From positions 1-64,000 of the forward strand of contig CAJUQH010000003.1 of assembly GCA_910588095.1 (NCBI GenBank): a stretch of 64,000 nt of DNA. Reading direction: 5' to 3'. The notes beneath the pieces were generated by a model that searched no databases, was not told the DNA's origin, and saw only the letters and a program-made list of their open reading frames with translations. The position numbers were made by a program, and so were the translations under genes. Source of the stretch: an uncultured Eggerthellaceae bacterium. GTDB taxonomy: Bacteria > Actinomycetota > Coriobacteriia > Coriobacteriales > Eggerthellaceae. This document shows positions 44,201-52,977 of the stretch, one piece after another; position 1 is the first letter of the stretch, and the number at the start of each line of letters is the position of its first letter.

Positions 44201-45545
44201 GTTTGATGGCTGGAGCGGGACCCATCCGGTTTCCACGGCACAATCAGTGCAGATGAAGCCAGGAACAACTTACACGGCTCTATGGAAGGCGAACACCTAC
44301 GAGGTCTCCTTTAATCCGAATGGCGGCGCAGGTGGTCAAAGCGATGCGGTCATGGCAACTTACGGCAGCGCTATGCCGACAATATCGGCGACTCCACCCA
44401 AGCGGGACGGGTATACGTTCCTTGGTTGGTACGACGATGCCGACTACACGAAAGGGGAGCAGTACTACACGGCTGCTGGCGCAAGCGCGAGGAAGTACGA
44501 CAAAGCATCTACTACCGCGCTCTATGCTGGCTGGTCGAAGTGGCCCTCGATGTCGCTCGATGCTAATGGTGGGTTTTTCAAAATTGTAAACAGTAGTACG
44601 GGCGAGGTCGTTGCGCAGGACCAGACTTCTTGGACGACTGACTTCGCGCCCTCGGCGGCGGTGTATCCCGGCGTTGTCCATTACTGGAGGGATGGCTACT
44701 TGTTCGTGGTTTACGTTGGCAGACCTGGCTATACGATACAAGGATGGACGGGTTCTCGCCCGGTGAACAGCTCTACGGGCGTTGTTAGTGTCCGCAATGG
44801 CGAAAGCTATAAGGCAGATTGGAAAGCCAGCCCCTACACTATCGCCTTCGACACGCAGTGCGACCTGGATGTGGCCGACGTCTCGGCTACCTACGACCAG
44901 GACGTGACCTTGCCAGCCCCTCCTGAGCGCAAAGGCTACATCTTCAACGGATGGAACACCGAAGCCGATGGCTCAGGCGAGCTCTACGAAGCAGGAGTCG
45001 CGCTCGAGAAGCCCAACCTTGCCGAGAGCGGCACGATGACCCTTTATGCCCAGTGGAGGGCCGCCATATCGGCCGATGCGCCCGTAGACGCCACCGTGCG
45101 GGTCGACTTGCTGGGCATCGAGGATCAGGCGATGGAGCCGGGCAAGGAAGGCTACATCGAGTCGCGAAGCGGAGCCCCGCTCAAGGTGGAGAGCGTCGCC
45201 TTCACGCGCGAGGCCGGAGCCGAGCAGCTGTTCGGCAGCAGCTTCGGGCAGGTGTCGCTCCAAGCGCTTGCAGGCGACGACGCCTCCTGGGTCACAGGCA
45301 CGCCTGCCTTCTCGTTCGCCCTCGATGCGGCAGGGGCCGATGCCGTCGAGGACGACGAGGCAAGGCTCGCTCCCTTCGCCATGTCGGGATACGAGGAGCG
45401 CATCCCCATAAGCTATCGCTTCGCCATACCTTCTGACGTGCTGGCGGCCATCGACCCGGCTTGCTTCGAGCAGGTGACCACGTCGGTCTGCTCGGTGGTC
45501 TACACGGTGGCGTTGCAGAACCCGCCGCAGGGCCCGTCGGCCTGA
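41296..45545 (+). CDS. Phase-variable surface protein (BspA/InlB type), OFF by frameshift in a G8 tract
   Basis: ATG 41296 after GGGAAGGAAGC begins a signal peptide (MHIGKCLRHAAASTLSIAFA..., ending ADALAEGVGG) that stops at TAA shortly after the G tract (41406-41413). The rest continues in the +2 frame, open from the tract to 45545. Nine or six Gs would give about 1416 residues: signal peptide, acidic linker rich in GAEGGEAEG-like repeats, BspA-type LRR_5 block, about eight InlB-type repeats in a lower-GC central part, and the shared C-terminal domain ending YTVALQNPP. The required shift is the same as in the gene at 27659. No other lesion is present, so a recently fixed pseudogene is less likely than a phase-variable gene. 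The GTG at 41952 is not a credible start. Confidence 0.8.
41406..41413 (+). repeat. G8 homopolymer contingency tract
   Basis: Eight G residues at the same codon position as in the 27659 gene. Eight gives early termination; nine or six opens the 1416-residue frame. Flanking bases match the other locus almost exactly, including the stop codon context. Confidence 0.8.
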
Positions 45546-45583
45546 GCGCCGTGCGCATCGCATGATTGACGGCTTGCGACCTT

Positions 45584-45620
45584 GGAAGCGCCTGCGGGTT
45601 CCCGTGGGCGCTTCCCTTTT
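45584..45620 (+). terminator. Intrinsic terminator of the third surface-protein gene
   Basis: GGAAGCGCC (45584-45592) and GGCGCTTCC (45607-45615) form a 9-bp stem with an inner GGG/CCC pairing, followed by CTTTTC. Confidence 0.85.
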
Positions 45621-45681
45621 CAGTGTCTCGCTAGAATCAATGCCAAGCGCACTGAATTTTTTTGCAATAGTGCTTAACCTC

Positions 45682-45757
45682 TGAAAATGTGCGCACTAAT
45701 GTGAATATTTCCTATGAAAATGTGTTAGAAAGAGCTATATTTCCCTATGAAAATGTG
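45682..45757 (+). repeat. Three TGAAAATGTG repeats at exact 33-bp spacing
   Basis: TGAAAATGTG occurs at 45682, 45715 and 45748. Copies two and three share CTATGAAAATGTGTT (45712-45726 and 45745-45759), and ATATTTCC precedes both. The region is AT-rich and lies immediately before the AAA ATPase gene. Copies two and three each contain ATG AAA ATG TGT; in copy two this ends at once in TAG, giving a four-codon reading frame. Confidence 0.7.
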
Positions 45758-45779
45758 TTTCGTGCTTATGGGGGGCGCT

Positions 45780-47102
45780 ATGGATCGATTCTTGGAGCAG
45801 CAGTTGGCCCAATGGAAAGAAGATCCTCAGCGCAAGCCTCTCGTGCTTGATGGCGCGCGCCAGGTGGGGAAGACCTGGCTGAGCAAGGAATTCGGCCGAC
45901 GCCACTTTGAAAGCGTGGCCTACATCTCACTTCAAGACAACGAGCGCATGTCGCATCTTTTTGCTGGCGACATCAGCCCCGATAGGCTTGTGCCAGCTCT
46001 TGCGCTCGAAGCGGGGGTGCCCATCAAGCCCCAGACGACGCTTATCATCTTGGATGAGGTGCAGGAAGTGCCTCGGGCCCTCACCGCGCTCAAGTACTTC
46101 TGCGAAGTCGCTTCTGAGTATGCGGTTCTTGCGACCGGCTCGTCGTTGGGGATAGCTTTGCATCCAGACACCTCTTTCCCGGTAGGAAAGGTTAAGCTCC
46201 TGCGGCTATATCCGATGTGCTTTCGGGAGTTCTTGCTGGCTCTTGGGGAAAGCCAGCTTGAGGAAGTAGTGTCATGTGCGGATGCGGACATGATGGCATT
46301 GTTCCATGACAAGCTTCTTGGTTACCTGAAGTACTACCTTGTTATCGGCGGCATGCCTGAGGCGGTGGAGGCCTTTGCCTCAAGCTATCCCAATGTCGAT
46401 TTTGATTCGATAGATGCTATACAGCAGCAGATATTGACAGGCTATCGCGACGACTTCTCAAAGCATCAGATGGCTGCCCCATCGGGTTTGCCCTTGCGTT
46501 TGAACCAAGTTTGGGATTCGATACCTTCGCAGCTTGCCCGCGAGAACAAGAAATTCTTCTACGGCGCTGTGAAGAAAAGCGCACGTGGGCGTGATTTCGA
46601 ATTGGCGATACAGTGGCTAAAGGATACATGTCTGGTGCTCGAAGTCCCGCGCGTAAGCGCACCACAGCAGCCGTTGGCAATGTTCGAGGACCTGGGGTCT
46701 TTCAAGCTCTATCTGTTAGACGTGGGTCTTCTGCGCGCTATGGCCGGATTGGCTCCATCGGTCGTGCTGGATGGAGACGAGCTGTTCGCAACGGCCAAAG
46801 GGGCATTCGCCGAGCAATTTGCCTGCCAAGAATTGGTAGCTACTGGCTACAATCCGTTCTATTGGGCGGCGAAGAACGCGACGGCAGAGCTCGACTTCCT
46901 TTTGCAGCAAGGCTCTGATGTGCTGCCTATTGAGGTGAAGGCGGGCCAGAATCTGAGAGCAAAGAGCTTGAAGGCTTCGATGAAACGCTTCCAGCTTGAT
47001 AGAGGGCTGCGCTTCTCGACGTTGCCACCGAGAAGCGACGGCGCGGTTGCCGATTGGCCTCTGTATGCCATCGGGTCTCGTCGTGTCTTCGAGAGGGGCT
47101 GA
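45780..47102 (+). CDS. AAA_14/DUF4143-family ATPase
   Basis: A 440-residue protein. LDGARQVGKTW (residues ~24-33) is the Walker A loop and TLIILDEVQEV the Walker B; DUF4143 fills the C-terminal half with an AELDFLLQQGSDVLPIEVKAG motif like a PD-(D/E)xK nuclease fold. Such proteins are widespread in gut bacteria as isolated accessory genes, with no settled function. ATG 45780 (MDRFLEQQLAQWK) fits the family start and follows a G6 run; an in-frame upstream ATG at 45747 would add 11 residues and would lie inside the third 33-bp repeat. Codon use is less GC-biased than in neighbours, suggesting transfer. Confidence 0.82.
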   Translation: MDRFLEQQLAQWKEDPQRKPLVLDGARQVGKTWLSKEFGRRHFESVAYISLQDNERMSHLFAGDISPDRLVPALALEAGVPIKPQTTLIILDEVQEVPRALTALKYFCEVASEYAVLATGSSLGIALHPDTSFPVGKVKLLRLYPMCFREFLLALGESQLEEVVSCADADMMALFHDKLLGYLKYYLVIGGMPEAVEAFASSYPNVDFDSIDAIQQQILTGYRDDFSKHQMAAPSGLPLRLNQVWDSIPSQLARENKKFFYGAVKKSARGRDFELAIQWLKDTCLVLEVPRVSAPQQPLAMFEDLGSFKLYLLDVGLLRAMAGLAPSVVLDGDELFATAKGAFAEQFACQELVATGYNPFYWAAKNATAELDFLLQQGSDVLPIEVKAGQNLRAKSLKASMKRFQLDRGLRFSTLPPRSDGAVADWPLYAIGSRRVFERG

Positions 47103-47407
47103 TGCTGTGCATAAAGCAAAGGGAAGGCTGCCAGCACCGGAACCTTCCCCTTGCTGGACGGCTGGCGGCACTAGAACAGCGCCTTGCCCTGGCCCTTGCC
47201 GTGGGGCGCGATGGGACACCGCCCGTTGGGCCTCCAGCAGCTCTTGTAGGGGCTCTTCCGCGCATTCACGGTAGCGCGCGGCAACCGCTCGCGCGGCTTA
47301 GGTGACAAAAGCGCAAAAAGCGTGGTCTTATGGCCTGTTCGAGGCAATTGAAGGTATAATTATCTGGATTATGAGCAAATGCCTCTCAGCAAGAAGGGAA
47401 TTGGTTG
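47103..47407 (+). other. Non-coding interval with a likely promoter at its end
   Basis: About 300 bases without a convincing gene. TATAAT at 47355-47360, in a locally AT-rich stretch, is a likely -10 box for the gene that starts at 47408; the -35 is unclear. Nothing else recognisable. Confidence 0.45.
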
Positions 47408-48016
47408 GTGCGCGAGCATAACGTGAGGTCATCAAGCAGAACGGCGTTTGCGCGCATGCTTGCCGCAGCGGCGGTGGGCGTGCTGCTGGGCGCGGCTTTG
47501 ACGGCCGTCCCTTCCGCAGGTTCGCCGGAGCCGTTCCTTGGCCGGCCAGCCTTGGCATGGGCAGCTGGCGCTGACGATACCGCCGACACCGCAGATGCGC
47601 CCGGCGCAGAAGGCGGCCAGGCCAACGGCGCGGCCTCCAACAGCCAAGACGGCGCTTCGTCTGTGGGCGGCACGACCGAAGGCCCCACGAAGCAGACGGC
47701 GGGAGCGGCCCAGGGCGCTTCGAGCTCGGCCAGCGCCCAATCGTCGGCCTCGTCCCAATCATCGAGCGCGGCATCTGGCTCTTCCACGGGCGAAGCGGCG
47801 GTCGACCGGGGCTATGTGGGCCCCTGGTACGCCCTGAACCATAGCTACGTCGTGGCGGTCGAGGATCGCTTCGACGCCATCACCGACGACGAATACGCCA
47901 CCACGCTCACCCGCACCGTGCTCATCGCGGTGGCGGCTGCGGCGGCCTTGCTGGCCATCGTCGCCTTCGTGCGCGCCCATCGCGTGCAAGCCCGCGCCTC
48001 TCGCAGGCGCCGATAG
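47408..48016 (+). CDS. Membrane-anchored, Ser/Ala/Gly-rich exported protein
   Basis: A 202-residue protein. An N-terminal hydrophobic segment (MLAAAAVGVLLGAALTAV) and AWA-A form a signal peptide or anchor; residues ~50-130 are low-complexity (A, S, G, T, Q); a second membrane helix (TVLIAVAAAAALLAIVAFV) ends in an RRRR cytoplasmic tail. The predicted ectodomain next to the helix contains GYVGPWYALNHSYVVAVEDRFDAI. GTG 47408 follows AAGGGAA; the adjacent TTG 47405 is an alternative. Function unknown. It precedes two larger single-pass proteins with long disordered regions. Confidence 0.65.
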   Translation: MREHNVRSSSRTAFARMLAAAAVGVLLGAALTAVPSAGSPEPFLGRPALAWAAGADDTADTADAPGAEGGQANGAASNSQDGASSVGGTTEGPTKQTAGAAQGASSSASAQSSASSQSSSAASGSSTGEAAVDRGYVGPWYALNHSYVVAVEDRFDAITDDEYATTLTRTVLIAVAAAAALLAIVAFVRAHRVQARASRRRR

Positions 48017-48076
48017 GCCCACGTGGCGACGGAACGTTGACGAGCTGACCGATAGACCGAGCAACGGAGCAGACGA

Positions 48077-50086
48077 ATGGCAGATAACGAAACGAACGGC
48101 GGCCTCTCCCTCGAAGCGCTGCTCGCAGCTGCGCGTGGCGCGAGCGCGTCCGAGGCTGCGCCCGCAGCCACGGAAGAACCTGCTGCAACGCCAGCAGCCG
48201 CGGAGCCCGCCCCGGCCGCAGATGCGGCTCCTGCGGCCAGCGCGGCAGGAAAGGGGGAAGGCGCCAAGGCAGCCCCCGAGGCGAAGGCCGCGGCCTCGCC
48301 CTCTGTCGAGCCGACCGCCCAGCAGCCCGCAACCGCGCAATCGCAGCCGCAGGCGCAGGCGAAGCCCGAGCCGGCAGCAAGCGAAGGCGGCTTCGACCTA
48401 GCCGCAGCCCTGGGCTACGGCTCTGGTTCCAGCGCCCCTGAGCGCCGCAGCAGCGGCAGCTCCTACGGTTCGGCCGTAGCCAGCAACGAGCCCTTCGACC
48501 TGGCGGCCGCTCTCGGCTACGGGTCGTCTTCTGCCGGCGCTGGCGCAGAGGCCGATGCGAGCCGTCGCATCACGGTCGATCCGGTGGCCATCGCCGAGGC
48601 CGCCATGCGCGAGGAGCAGGCCCAGGCCGCAGCCGACGTGGTCGCCCGCGAGGCCATCGCCCGCGCGGCTCGCGAAGACGCTGCGCCACGCTACCGCAGC
48701 CGCTACGCCGACCTGCCGCAGCGCTCGAAGGCCGGCAAGGAGGCTGGCGCCACCGCAGCGGCAGAAGGCGCCTCCCAGCAGGGTGCCGCGAAGGCAGAGC
48801 CTGTGGCGGCGACCCAAGCAGGGCAAGAAGCTCAGCCGGCCCAAGCCGCCAAGGCCGTCGATTCTGCGAAGCCCGTTGAGGCTGCTCAGCTTGCCGAGGC
48901 CGCTCAGGCCGCGAAGGACGAGCAGGCCCAGGCCGAGCAGCGCCACGTCCACGCGCAAGCCGTGAGCCGCATGGCCGCTGCCTCGACCCAGGCAGCCCAG
49001 GCCGCGACCGCTGCCCAGCAGGCAGCCGCCCAGAAGGGCACCGGCTCCTCCACTGAGGAGGCCCCCGTCACGTTCAAGCCGTTCCAGCCTGCCCCCAAGG
49101 AGGCAGCACCGAAAGAGCAGCCCGCCAAGAAGGCGGAAGCTGCCGAGGAAGCACCCGAGCCGGCGCTTTCCGTCGAGGAATTGGAGAAGACGCTGGCCTC
49201 GCAAGAGCCGGCGTTCATGAGCGTGCAGGAAAGCGAAGCCCGCGCCGCGCAGCGCGCCGCCGAGGAAGCTGCTGCTGAGGAGGCGCGCCTTGCAGCCGAG
49301 CGCGCTGCGCAGGAGGCTGCTGCCCGCGAGGCAGCGGCCAAGGCGGCACAGCAGATGGCTGCCCAGAGGGCTCAGGCCGAGGCGGCGGCCCGCGCCCAGG
49401 CGCAAGCCAAAGCTCAGGCCCAGGCTGCGGCTGCAGCAGCGGCTGCAGCAGCCACTGCTCCCGCGCAGCCGGTCCGTCCCCGCAAGGCAGCGGTGACCGC
49501 CACCGAGGAGATCCTGGTAGAGCCGCTGCCTTCCCAGCGCATCGGCACTATCTCCTACGAGGACGCGGTGTTCGCCGACGAAGCCCGCCAGATGGAGACC
49601 GCCGCCGAGCGCAAGGCATCCAAGAAGGCGCGTCGCTATCGCCGCTTGGGAACGTTCCTGGTCATCGTGGCGCTGCTGGCTGCCGCAGGTGCCGTGGCGC
49701 TGTTCCTGTCGGGTACGGCCAACGCTTCCGAGGACATAGAGACGAAAGCCGTCGAGATAAGCGAGAGCGCGGGCCGCACCATCACGTACCGCTACCGCGC
49801 CACCGATTCCAACGGCACGTTGTGCCCCACTACCGAGGTGGCCACCTTCAGCACGGGCGGCGTGCTCGAGCAGAGCGTCATCACCATGCAGACCTCCGAT
49901 TTCGAGACGGCGGCCCACACCCTGGCCAACTTCAAGAAGCAGTTCCAGGACAACGCCTACGTCGATGGCCGCGTGGATAACAGCTCGGTGGTGTTCACGT
50001 TGCACCTGAGCAGCGAGCACCTCATGAAGAGCACGTACACCGCGCTGGTCATGTCCAACACCGTGGGCTGCGAGGTCATCATCTAG
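48077..50086 (+). CDS. Single-pass membrane protein with long Ala/Glu-rich cytoplasmic region
   Basis: A 669-residue protein. Residues 1-500 are disordered and dominated by Ala, Glu, Gln and Lys, with two copies of a short motif (GGFDLAAALGYGSGSSAP and NEPFDLAAALGYGSSS) and a coiled-coil-like AEEAARAQAQA part near 390-470. A transmembrane helix (LGTFLVIVALLAAAGAVALFLSG, about 528-550) is followed by a ~110-residue extracytoplasmic domain (ITYRYRATDSNGTLCPTTEVATFSTGGVLEQSVI...). The ectodomain resembles the C-terminal domain of the protein at 50858. No family recognised. The GC-rich repeats are prone to slippage. Confidence 0.65.
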   Translation: MADNETNGGLSLEALLAAARGASASEAAPAATEEPAATPAAAEPAPAADAAPAASAAGKGEGAKAAPEAKAAASPSVEPTAQQPATAQSQPQAQAKPEPAASEGGFDLAAALGYGSGSSAPERRSSGSSYGSAVASNEPFDLAAALGYGSSSAGAGAEADASRRITVDPVAIAEAAMREEQAQAAADVVAREAIARAAREDAAPRYRSRYADLPQRSKAGKEAGATAAAEGASQQGAAKAEPVAATQAGQEAQPAQAAKAVDSAKPVEAAQLAEAAQAAKDEQAQAEQRHVHAQAVSRMAAASTQAAQAATAAQQAAAQKGTGSSTEEAPVTFKPFQPAPKEAAPKEQPAKKAEAAEEAPEPALSVEELEKTLASQEPAFMSVQESEARAAQRAAEEAAAEEARLAAERAAQEAAAREAAAKAAQQMAAQRAQAEAAARAQAQAKAQAQAAAAAAAAAATAPAQPVRPRKAAVTATEEILVEPLPSQRIGTISYEDAVFADEARQMETAAERKASKKARRYRRLGTFLVIVALLAAAGAVALFLSGTANASEDIETKAVEISESAGRTITYRYRATDSNGTLCPTTEVATFSTGGVLEQSVITMQTSDFETAAHTLANFKKQFQDNAYVDGRVDNSSVVFTLHLSSEHLMKSTYTALVMSNTVGCEVII

Positions 50087-50287
50087 CGCAGGCGCCCCGA
50101 GGGAGCCTCGAGCGCTCTCTGCGAGGGGCTTTGCAGGGTGGCGCTTTCGCCTCTGCAAGCGAGAACGCATGGCCCTCATGTCCTCGTGAGAGGCTTTGCA
50201 AGATGCCATCTCCGCCTCTGCCTGCCAGCCTGCAAGAAAGCGCGCTTGCGCCATCCCGCCGATCCGCAAGAAGATATCGACGCAAAA

Positions 50288-50311
50288 AAAGCCCGCCAAC
50301 AGGCGGGCTTT
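50288..50311. terminator. Bidirectional intrinsic terminator
   Basis: AAAGCCCGCC (50288-50297), loop AACA, GGCGGGCTTT (50302-50311), with an A-run on the left and TTCTC on the right. It serves the minus-strand gene at 50334 and probably also the plus-strand gene ending at 50086. Confidence 0.88.
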
Positions 50312-50333
50312 TCTCTATCCTATGAAGGAGTTG

Positions 50334-50561
50334 CTACTTGGCAGCGCTCTTCATGAGCTGGTCGGAAACCTCCATGAAGGCGGAGTAAACCTCAGGAGCC
50401 AGCATGACGCAGGAGATCTGGTTGTCGGTGACCAGCATCTTCACCTTGTCGTTCTTGATGCTGCGCACGAAGTCAGCCTCATGGGCCTTGCCCAGGTCAT
50501 CCGAGGTGATCAGCAGGCTGGAAAGGTCGCTGAGACGAGGGAGGTTCATATCGTTGGCCAT
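50334..50561 (-). CDS. Phd/YefM-like antitoxin-type small protein
   Basis: A 75-residue protein. KNDKVKMLVTDNQISCVMLAPEVYSAFMEVSD resembles the Phd/YefM fold (short strand pair around ...VAVLLSPEEYE) that binds DNA and a RelE/Doc toxin. ATG 50561 has AAGGAG at an ideal distance. No toxin gene is adjacent, so it may be an orphan antitoxin or a stand-alone regulator. The match is weak and judged by eye. Confidence 0.55.
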   Translation of the reverse strand: MANDMNLPRLSDLSSLLITSDDLGKAHEADFVRSIKNDKVKMLVTDNQISCVMLAPEVYSAFMEVSDQLMKSAAK

Positions 50562-50717
50562 CTTGTGTATCTCCTTACAGATAATTCGTTCGAACGATAG
50601 GGAACATTGTGCCACTCCTTACCCGTTTAAGCAAGGCATTTCCCTTCGACGGCGCGCTCGGCGTGCTGGTTTTTTGCGTGGATTCGCAGAATCGACGAGG
50701 GCAAACGCTTCGAGGCA

Positions 50718-50738
50718 CTAAGTAAGTATTATACTTAG
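50718..50738 (+). promoter_or_regulatory. Inverted repeat over a possible promoter
   Basis: CTAAGTA (50718-50724) and TACTTAG (50732-50738) form a 7-bp inverted repeat with a 7-base centre, overlapping TATACT (50730-50735), a possible -10 box for the gene at 50858. The remaining 50562-50857 interval shows nothing else. Confidence 0.5.
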
Positions 50739-50857
50739 CCTACCTATGGCTAGGACTCCTGACAACTTGCTCTGCCCCCATGCGCACGCGGCGGCCTTCC
50801 CTTGGAGCGCCCGCGTTGCGGCGCCGAAGGCGCGGCGCCCCAGAACGGTGGGCGCTT

Positions 50858-52507
50858 ATGTATGAGAAGCAAGATGGCAACGGCATGTCGTTGGACAAGC
50901 TGCTCTCGCAGGCAGGGTTCTCAGACGAGGAGAAGCTCAGCCTTGCGCCGGGCGCCGAAGAGCAGCCCAAGAGCGCCGAGGAGGCAGCGTCGGACGCAGA
51001 AGAAGCCGCCGGGCGCCTGTCGAAGCTGCCAGGCATCCCCAGCTTCCTGAACCCCCGCATCGGGGGCTTCCGCAAGACGTCACGCACCATGGGGCGCGGG
51101 TCGGTGCCGCCGGCCGCAGCGGTCGACGACAGCCAGGGCCCGGGGTTCAAGGTGACCGTGCATGTGAGCCCCGACGGCGAGGTGACCGGCCAGCCGGCCG
51201 ACCCCTACGCCCCGGTGACGTTCTTCTCCCATAACCAGGCGGGCAGCAACGAGTGGTCGGAGAACGGCTCGTTCCTGGCGGCCCCTTCGCCGTTCGCGCG
51301 CAACATGGCGGAACCGCCCGACCCGGCGGCCATTCCCTCTACGATGCCTGCTGCGGTGGGCAGCCAGGGCGGTACGGCGGCCAGCGGGCCGTCTTGCCCC
51401 ATCCCGTCGACGGGCCTGCCCCTTACCGACGAGGAAGCCGCCGCCTTGAGCGGCGCGGCAGCGGGTGCTGGCATGGCGGCTGGCATGGGCGCGGGCGCAG
51501 CCAGCGCGGCCCCAGCCATAGGGGCCGGCATGGGCATGGGCTCGGCGGCGGTCACCCAATCGTTCGCCCCGGTGGCGCCGATGGGCGCACCCATGGGCGG
51601 CATGGGGGCTACGGGTCCCATCGGCCCGCTGGCGCCTCCGACCGCGGCCCAGTGGACTTACGGCGTCGACATGGCTGGCGCGCCTTACGCGGCCGATGTG
51701 CATGGCGTCACCTACCCGCTCGACGGCAACGGCAAGCCCTATGCCTACGACGCCAGCGGCTCCCCTTATACCGTGGACGCCTACGGCATGCCCATGCCCT
51801 ACAACGATTACAGCCTGACCTCCACCACGCCCGAGGCGGCAGGGGCCGTGGCGGCCATGAAGAACGAGATGGACGATGCCTCGCGTTCGCATCGCAAGTT
51901 CCGCAAGCTCATGATCGTGCTCATCATCGCCGTGGCGGCGTTGGCCATCGCGGTCATCGGGCTGGTGGTGGCCGTGTCCACGGGTGCTGTGGACATCCCG
52001 GGCATCTCGGGCGGCGGCGCATCCAGCAGCTCGTCGTCCAGCGCGTCGTCGGGCTCTTCGGCGTCTTCGTCCTCAAGCTCGTCGAGCTCGTCCAGCTCTT
52101 CCAGCTCGTCGTCTTCGGCAGGGGCCTCGGCTGGCGCTTCGAGCGGCTCGGCCGGCGGCAGCGGCGGGGGCGACACGAGCGGCAGCGGCAGCATGGCTGG
52201 CGACGTGCAGTTCTACTACAACCTCACCACGGCCGAAGGCGAGCATCCCTCGTGTCATGAGACGGTCACGTTCAACGAGCAGGGCCTTTGCGTGAAGTCG
52301 GTGCTGCGGGCCACGTTCGACTCCCAGGCCGCGGCGGCTGCGTTCGTCACCCGCGTCGAGCGCGATTACGGCCGTGCCTACCTGGGAGGTTCCGTCGACG
52401 GCACCACGGGCACGGTCGAGGTGAACATGACCTCGAGCCGTCTCACGCGCCAAGAATACGAGTCTGCTTTGCGCACCACCGTGGAGGACCTTCGGGTCGA
52501 AGGCTAG
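50858..52507 (+). CDS. Single-pass membrane protein with Ser-rich extracytoplasmic stalk
   Basis: A 549-residue protein. The cytoplasmic part (1-350) is Gly/Ala/Pro-rich with a tyrosine-rich repeat-like stretch (YGVDMAGAPYAADVHGVTYPLDGNGKPYAYDASGSPYTVDAYG, about 265-310). A membrane helix (about 358-385) is followed by a stalk of about 50 residues, nearly all Ser, encoded by mixed TCG/TCC/AGC codons, then by a ~100-residue domain (VQFYYNLTTAEGEHPSCHETVTFNEQGLCVKSV...) like the ectodomain of the 669-residue neighbour. Upstream in-frame codons to 50780 have no ribosome site. The helix-stalk-domain order suggests a cell-surface-exposed sensor or adhesin; function unknown. Confidence 0.62.
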   Translation: MYEKQDGNGMSLDKLLSQAGFSDEEKLSLAPGAEEQPKSAEEAASDAEEAAGRLSKLPGIPSFLNPRIGGFRKTSRTMGRGSVPPAAAVDDSQGPGFKVTVHVSPDGEVTGQPADPYAPVTFFSHNQAGSNEWSENGSFLAAPSPFARNMAEPPDPAAIPSTMPAAVGSQGGTAASGPSCPIPSTGLPLTDEEAAALSGAAAGAGMAAGMGAGAASAAPAIGAGMGMGSAAVTQSFAPVAPMGAPMGGMGATGPIGPLAPPTAAQWTYGVDMAGAPYAADVHGVTYPLDGNGKPYAYDASGSPYTVDAYGMPMPYNDYSLTSTTPEAAGAVAAMKNEMDDASRSHRKFRKLMIVLIIAVAALAIAVIGLVVAVSTGAVDIPGISGGGASSSSSSSASSGSSASSSSSSSSSSSSSSSSSSAGASAGASSGSAGGSGGGDTSGSGSMAGDVQFYYNLTTAEGEHPSCHETVTFNEQGLCVKSVLRATFDSQAAAAAFVTRVERDYGRAYLGGSVDGTTGTVEVNMTSSRLTRQEYESALRTTVEDLRVEG

Positions 52508-52773
52508 GCTGGCGCCAGGGCCTGCCGGAGCGCTTGAAGAACCGTTACCAAGTTGATAAAATCCAAATATTGCCCTCGGGAATGGGCTCATCTCATTCTT
52601 TTGAAGCACCAATTCATGAGCGGCGAGACCTATGAATGCGAACAGGCGGGCCTGTTTGCGCACGCAAGCGCGGCTTTTCTGTCATAGCACCTGCTGTTCG
52701 TGACATGGCCGCAAAAAAGGGAAGCGTGCGGGGCCTCTAGCCTATCGCGCGGTGTTGAGCCCATGAGGACAAT

Positions 52774-52814
52774 GCGTCCCTGGGTCGCATACGCGCTCAG
52801 GGACGCTTTCTTTC
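52774..52814 (+). terminator. Terminator-like hairpin in the ilvE upstream region
   Basis: GCGTCCCTG (52774-52782) pairs with CAGGGACGC (52798-52806), followed by TTTCTTTC. It is 260 bases beyond the previous gene, so it may end a small transcript or attenuate ilvE. Confidence 0.6.
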
Positions 52815-52961
52815 ATCCGCATCTCCGGTTTTCCCCGTTTCGCCGCCGGGCATCTGCGCGCTTGGTGCCTGCTCTGCCTCAGGCTTCGGCGCTCGTGCGA
52901 TGCTTCCTGGCTTCTTGGCCCCTTCCGGCTGCTTTGCCAACCGCGCTTTACCCAGTTGGAG

Positions 52962-52977
52962 TACAATAGCTGCTATT
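52962..52977 (+). promoter_or_regulatory. ilvE promoter -10 box with palindrome
   Basis: TACAAT (52962-52967) overlaps the palindrome AATAGC-T-GCTATT (52965-52977). A repressor bound here would cover the -10 region. No clear -35. Confidence 0.5.

Noticed and set aside
47103-47404. Degraded gene or CRISPR-like array
   Set aside because: No regular repeats and no sustained reading frame resembling a protein family.
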